A DNA stretch of 25,270 nucleotides from CAVOBC01 sp963693635 (GTDB taxonomy: Bacteria > Pseudomonadota > Gammaproteobacteria > Pseudomonadales > Azotimanducaceae): NCBI GenBank assembly GCA_963693635.1, contig CAVOBC010000019.1:1-25270 (forward strand). The letters are read 5' to 3'. The notes below the pieces were generated by a model. It saw nothing but the letters and a program-made list of their open reading frames with translations, did not search any database and had not been told where the DNA came from. Position 1 is the first letter of the stretch, and every line of letters starts with the position of its first letter. This document shows, piece by piece, positions 22,464 through 25,270 of this stretch. Made by a program: the position numbers and the translations under genes.

Positions 22464-24164
22464 ATGCACGATCTCGTCATTCGCAACGGCCTCATCGTCG
22501 ACGGCTCAGGCAACGACCGCTTCACCGGCGACATTGCAATCGACGGCAACACCATCAGTGCGGTGGGCACGGTGGGCAGCGAAGGCAAGCGTGAAATCGA
22601 CGCTGGCGGACGCCTCGTGACACCGGGATGGGTGGACATCCACACACACTACGACGGGCAGGCCACCTGGGACCCGATCATGGCGCCCAGCAGTTGGCAT
22701 GGCGTGACTACGGTCATCATGGGCAACTGCGGCGTGGGCTTTGCACCCGTCAGGCCCGGCCAGCAGCAGTTCCTGATTGAACTGATGGAGGGTGTCGAGG
22801 ACATTCCAGGCACCGCACTCGCCGAGGGCATCACCTGGGACTGGGAGTCTTTCCCGGAATACCTCGACGCGCTGGAGCGCTTTCCACGCACGATCGATGT
22901 TGGCACCCAGGTGCCCCACGCGCCCATTCGCGCCTACGTGATGGGTGAACATTGCGCCGGCGACGCACAGCCGAACGCCGAGCAGATAGCGGAGATGTCA
23001 CAACTCGTCAGGGAAGGCATCGAAGCCGGTGCACTCGGCTTCAGCTCGTCGCGGACGCTGCTGCATCGGGACATCCACGGCGAATATGTGCCCGGTACCT
23101 TCGCAGGCAGCGACGAGATGTTGCAACTCGGCCTCTCCATGAAGGGCCTGAAGCACGGTGTCTTCGAGATGGTGTCCGACAACCTCGGCGATGACGACGA
23201 GTGGGCGTGGGTCAAAGAGTTTGCACGCCAGACCGGGCGACCGGTCACGCTAATCCCCACATCCCAGGCTGCCTACGAGAACGGCAAAATCTATCGCATT
23301 GCCGAAGACGCGCGGAAACAGGGCATGGAGATCATGCCGCAGATGGCAGGCCGCCCGACCGGCGTCCTGCACGGCTTGCAAAGTTCATTTCATGCCTTCA
23401 TTCGCACGCCGACCTATCAGGAGCACCTGGCCGACCTGCCGCTGGAAGAGCGCGTGGCACAAATGCACAAACCCGAGGTGCGTGCGGCAGTTCTCAGCGA
23501 GGTCGACGACGCCCCCATGGGCATGATGGGCAACATTGATCGACTCCTCGGCATGATCTTCCCGCTAGGCGAGAATCCCAATTACGAGCCCACAGCAGAA
23601 GAAAGCGTCGCGGGTATCGCCAAGGCCAAGGGCCAAAACCCGATCGAGGTCATGTATGACCTGCTAATTGGGGACAACGGCAAAGAACTGTTTTATCAAC
23701 CGCTCGGCGGCTACACCGGGTTCAGCCTGAACGAGCGACGCGAGACGATGCTGCATCCCAACGTGATCATGGGGCTCTCGGACGGCGGCGCGCACTGCGG
23801 CGTCATCGCCGACGCTGGCATGCCCACCTTTATTCTCACGCACTGGGGCCGCGACCGAACGCGCGGCGAACAGTTGCCACTCGAATTCATCGTGCGTTCA
23901 ATGACCCAGCGCACGGCAGAAGCGTACGGCATTCGAGATCGGGGCACGCTCGAGGCGGGCAAGCTTGCCGATATCAATGTGATTGATTTCGAGCAACTTC
24001 GGCTATTCAGACCGGAAGCCATTCACGACCTGCCACTTGGTGGCAAACGCCTGGTCCAGCGCGTGTCGGGCTATGATTACACCATCAAGTCGGGGGAAGT
24101 GACCTTCGAGAACGGGGAGCACACCGGCGCCTTGCCAGGTTCACTCGTCCGCGGTCACGGCTGA
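22464..24164 (+). CDS. N-acyl-D-amino-acid deacylase-like amidohydrolase (second)
   Basis: This 566-residue amidohydrolase-superfamily protein is a relative of the one at 18243-19958. It has MHDLVIRNGLIVDGSG, VDIHTHYDGQATWDP (metal HxH), TTVIMGNCGVGFAPVRPGQQ, GALGFSSSRTLLH, and late GLSDGGAHCGVIADAGMPTF with the barrel Asp in SDGGAH, then LEAGKLADINVIDFEQL. The middle-strand histidines of classical D-aminoacylase are again not in their usual contexts (HGVFEMVSDN, VTLIPTSQAAY). Start at ATG 22464 matches the family N-terminus; the ribosome-binding site is weak. The family hydrolyses N-acyl-D-amino acids or related amides, but specificity here is unknown. It is convergent with the hotdog protein at 24295, with a hairpin between them. 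Confidence 0.87.
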   Translation: MHDLVIRNGLIVDGSGNDRFTGDIAIDGNTISAVGTVGSEGKREIDAGGRLVTPGWVDIHTHYDGQATWDPIMAPSSWHGVTTVIMGNCGVGFAPVRPGQQQFLIELMEGVEDIPGTALAEGITWDWESFPEYLDALERFPRTIDVGTQVPHAPIRAYVMGEHCAGDAQPNAEQIAEMSQLVREGIEAGALGFSSSRTLLHRDIHGEYVPGTFAGSDEMLQLGLSMKGLKHGVFEMVSDNLGDDDEWAWVKEFARQTGRPVTLIPTSQAAYENGKIYRIAEDARKQGMEIMPQMAGRPTGVLHGLQSSFHAFIRTPTYQEHLADLPLEERVAQMHKPEVRAAVLSEVDDAPMGMMGNIDRLLGMIFPLGENPNYEPTAEESVAGIAKAKGQNPIEVMYDLLIGDNGKELFYQPLGGYTGFSLNERRETMLHPNVIMGLSDGGAHCGVIADAGMPTFILTHWGRDRTRGEQLPLEFIVRSMTQRTAEAYGIRDRGTLEAGKLADINVIDFEQLRLFRPEAIHDLPLGGKRLVQRVSGYDYTIKSGEVTFENGEHTGALPGSLVRGHG

Positions 24165-24267
24165 CCGCTCCGGCGACCGCGGTGCACGTCCAGCCGGCTG
24201 ACCGCGGCCAGGGCGAACCGCGGTAGAGCTGACCACGAAACGGGCGGACCTTAAGCCTTCTGCACCG

Positions 24268-24293
24268 GACAAGCAGGCCAAAGCCTGCTCGTC
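24268..24293. terminator. Hairpin between convergent genes
   Basis: AGCAGGC (24272-24278) pairs with GCCTGCT (24283-24289) around CAAA, and after one mismatch GAC (24268-24270) pairs with GTC (24291-24293). It lies directly before the stop of the minus-strand gene, 103 nt after the plus-strand stop. Symmetry suggests it could serve both directions, although neither side has a T-tract. Confidence 0.45.
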
Positions 24294-24294
24294 G

Positions 24295-25128
24295 TCAAGC
24301 TCGTTCAGCGACCTTGAAGATAGCGCGATGGGTTCCTTCGGCGGCGACACGGCCATCGACAAGAAAGGCCATGTACAACTCACCAAACTGGTGGCCGCCA
24401 CGCTCGAAGCGTTCAATCGGCAGCGTTCTGATTTCAACCTCGTCACCGAGTCGCAACGTCTCGCGCAGGGTGATACGTGTTGTCACGTGAATCCATGCGG
24501 GCATGAGCCAATGACGGGTAAAACCGGCATTGAACTCCTTGGCAATGAGCAGCGGATGAACCGGCGGGCCGTCGCCCCCCTTATTGAGGGTATTGGGGGC
24601 GCCAAGCGTATCGACGGTATAGATGTCGAGGTCGTCTTGCAGTTCATCAAGCGCCCCGCGCTGCAGGTCCGCGTCTGGCCGCCAGGTGTAGGCAGCAAAG
24701 GGGGCGCCAACAATAAAGTTGTCCCACGTGATCTCCTCTCTCGGCGGGTTCCGATCGGCCGGCGACGTCATCGCACGCGGGTCCGAAGGTGACGTTAGAT
24801 CCTTGATCCCGGTCGTCACCGTCGCGAGTAGTGTTTTCGATGCGTTGTAGCACTCGGTGGCGACCCCTGAGTCCGTGTCAGCCGACGTGATGTCGAGCCA
24901 GTCGTCGTCGTAAGCCGGTTTGTTGAGATTAAGTTCAACGACCCGCCCGCTTAACCACGCCACACCGAATTCACGCACCAGCGGATAGGTCATGTGTCCG
25001 AACACCGTGACGCCTGCCACCAGCGCACCGGCGAAGCCGTAACGCTGCGCCATCTCATCACTGTGCATCAGGTTCTCGGACGCCGATGCCTGATTGACGA
25101 CTTGTACCCGGTAGTCACGGATTGTCAT
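24295..25128 (-). CDS. Double-hotdog MaoC-like protein
   Basis: The 277-residue protein looks like two hotdog domains. The first (about 1-110) has ENLMHSDEMAQRYGFAGALV, which aligns with the MaoC/hydratase-2 pattern (D-x-N-P-x-H-x-D...A...G). The second (about 140-277) has the strand-rich VTTRITLRETLRLGDEVEI and GELYMAFLVDGRVAAEGTHR, a common hotdog ending. In the MaoC catalytic dyad the His is kept (His22) but the Asp position is Ser17, so enoyl-CoA hydration is uncertain; a thioesterase or binding role is possible. The ATG at 25128 is followed by a plausible N-terminal strand TIRDYRVQVVN. Neighbours give no clear pathway beyond acyl/amide catabolism. Confidence 0.75.
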   Translation of the reverse strand: MTIRDYRVQVVNQASASENLMHSDEMAQRYGFAGALVAGVTVFGHMTYPLVREFGVAWLSGRVVELNLNKPAYDDDWLDITSADTDSGVATECYNASKTLLATVTTGIKDLTSPSDPRAMTSPADRNPPREEITWDNFIVGAPFAAYTWRPDADLQRGALDELQDDLDIYTVDTLGAPNTLNKGGDGPPVHPLLIAKEFNAGFTRHWLMPAWIHVTTRITLRETLRLGDEVEIRTLPIERFERGGHQFGELYMAFLVDGRVAAEGTHRAIFKVAERA

Positions 25129-25171
25129 GTCGGAGCCTGTCTGGTTGCGATGAAGCTGCGCATTCTAGCGG

Positions 25172-25206
25172 GTTACTGTCCCAGAATTCCGTTCTGGGAC
25201 AGTAAC
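25172..25206. repeat. Perfect 15-bp inverted repeat
   Basis: GTTACTGTCCCAGAA (25172-25186) and TTCTGGGACAGTAAC (25192-25206) are exact reverse complements around TTCCG. No T-tract follows on either side. It lies 44 nt upstream of the MaoC-like start. The ACTGTCCC core resembles sequences I associate with ends of insertion elements or REP-type palindromes, but only one copy is in the window. Confidence 0.85.
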
Positions 25207-25214
25207 TCGCGTGC

Positions 25215-25230
25215 GGCGCAGGGATGCGCC
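25215..25230 (+). repeat. Second small hairpin next to the palindrome
   Basis: GGCGCA (25215-25220) pairs with TGCGCC (25225-25230) around GGGA, eight bases after the 15-bp palindrome. It is followed by ACCATTTTC. Two hairpins in tandem are reminiscent of REP-like doublets, or the second may be a weak terminator for a gene outside the window. Confidence 0.5.
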
Positions 25231-25270
25231 ACCATTTTCTGAAAGCCTCTTTTCTGCAAGATCATGCGAG

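Overview
The window looks like GC-rich chromosomal DNA of an aerobic Gram-negative bacterium, most likely a Pseudomonadota of gammaproteobacterial type. The reasons are a TonB-dependent outer-membrane receptor, short intergenic gaps, an RhlE-like DEAD-box helicase, a degraded PEP-CTERM-type protein gene, and a dense mix of catabolic enzyme families (SDR, aldo/keto reductase, LLM flavin oxidoreductase, nitronate monooxygenase, TauD-type dioxygenase, N-acyl-D-amino-acid deacylase-like amidohydrolases). The taxon is an inference; there is no rRNA or marker gene. No tRNA, rRNA, CRISPR array, transposase or phage gene was seen.

Layout. 1-760: the 5' end of a thiamine-diphosphate (TPP) enzyme gene running off the left edge, and a PaaI-like thioesterase, both on the minus strand. 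1236-3512: a doubtful small ORF, an LLM-class flavin oxidoreductase and an aldo/keto-reductase-like protein that lacks the usual catalytic tetrad (plus strand). 3596-6054: an enolase-superfamily protein and a divergent APH-family kinase, separated by a gap with repeated operator-like sites. 6092-10497: a minus-strand series read as helicase, 98-aa hypothetical, nitronate monooxygenase, SDR, SDR-like. 10565-15213: a plus-strand thiamine salvage operon. 15296-16954: a full TPP-dependent enzyme gene, convergent with that operon, whose first 182 bases are repeated at the left edge. 17356-18029: a broken PEP-CTERM-type gene. 18243-24164: two amidohydrolases, a TauD-type dioxygenase and a canonical aldo/keto reductase. 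24295-25128: a double-hotdog protein. 25172-25230: a strong palindrome and a second hairpin near the right edge.

The clearest functional unit is the thiamine operon. A sigma70-like promoter leads into a well-conserved TPP riboswitch. This is followed by a TonB-dependent receptor (outer-membrane uptake), an FMN-binding split-barrel protein, a YkoF-like thiamine/HMP-binding protein, a PnuT-type inner-membrane thiamine transporter and a ThiK-like thiamine kinase overlapping the transporter gene by 28 nt. Together they describe import, binding and phosphorylation of external thiamine, shut off when TPP is plentiful. A TPP-dependent enzyme lies immediately next door. The split-barrel protein is the member with no obvious role and is the best candidate for something undescribed.

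A second theme is that several enzymes here have altered active sites: the aldo/keto reductase at 2646, the SDR at 6092, the enolase-superfamily protein at 3596, the two amidohydrolases and the MaoC-like protein all lack one or more residues expected of their families.
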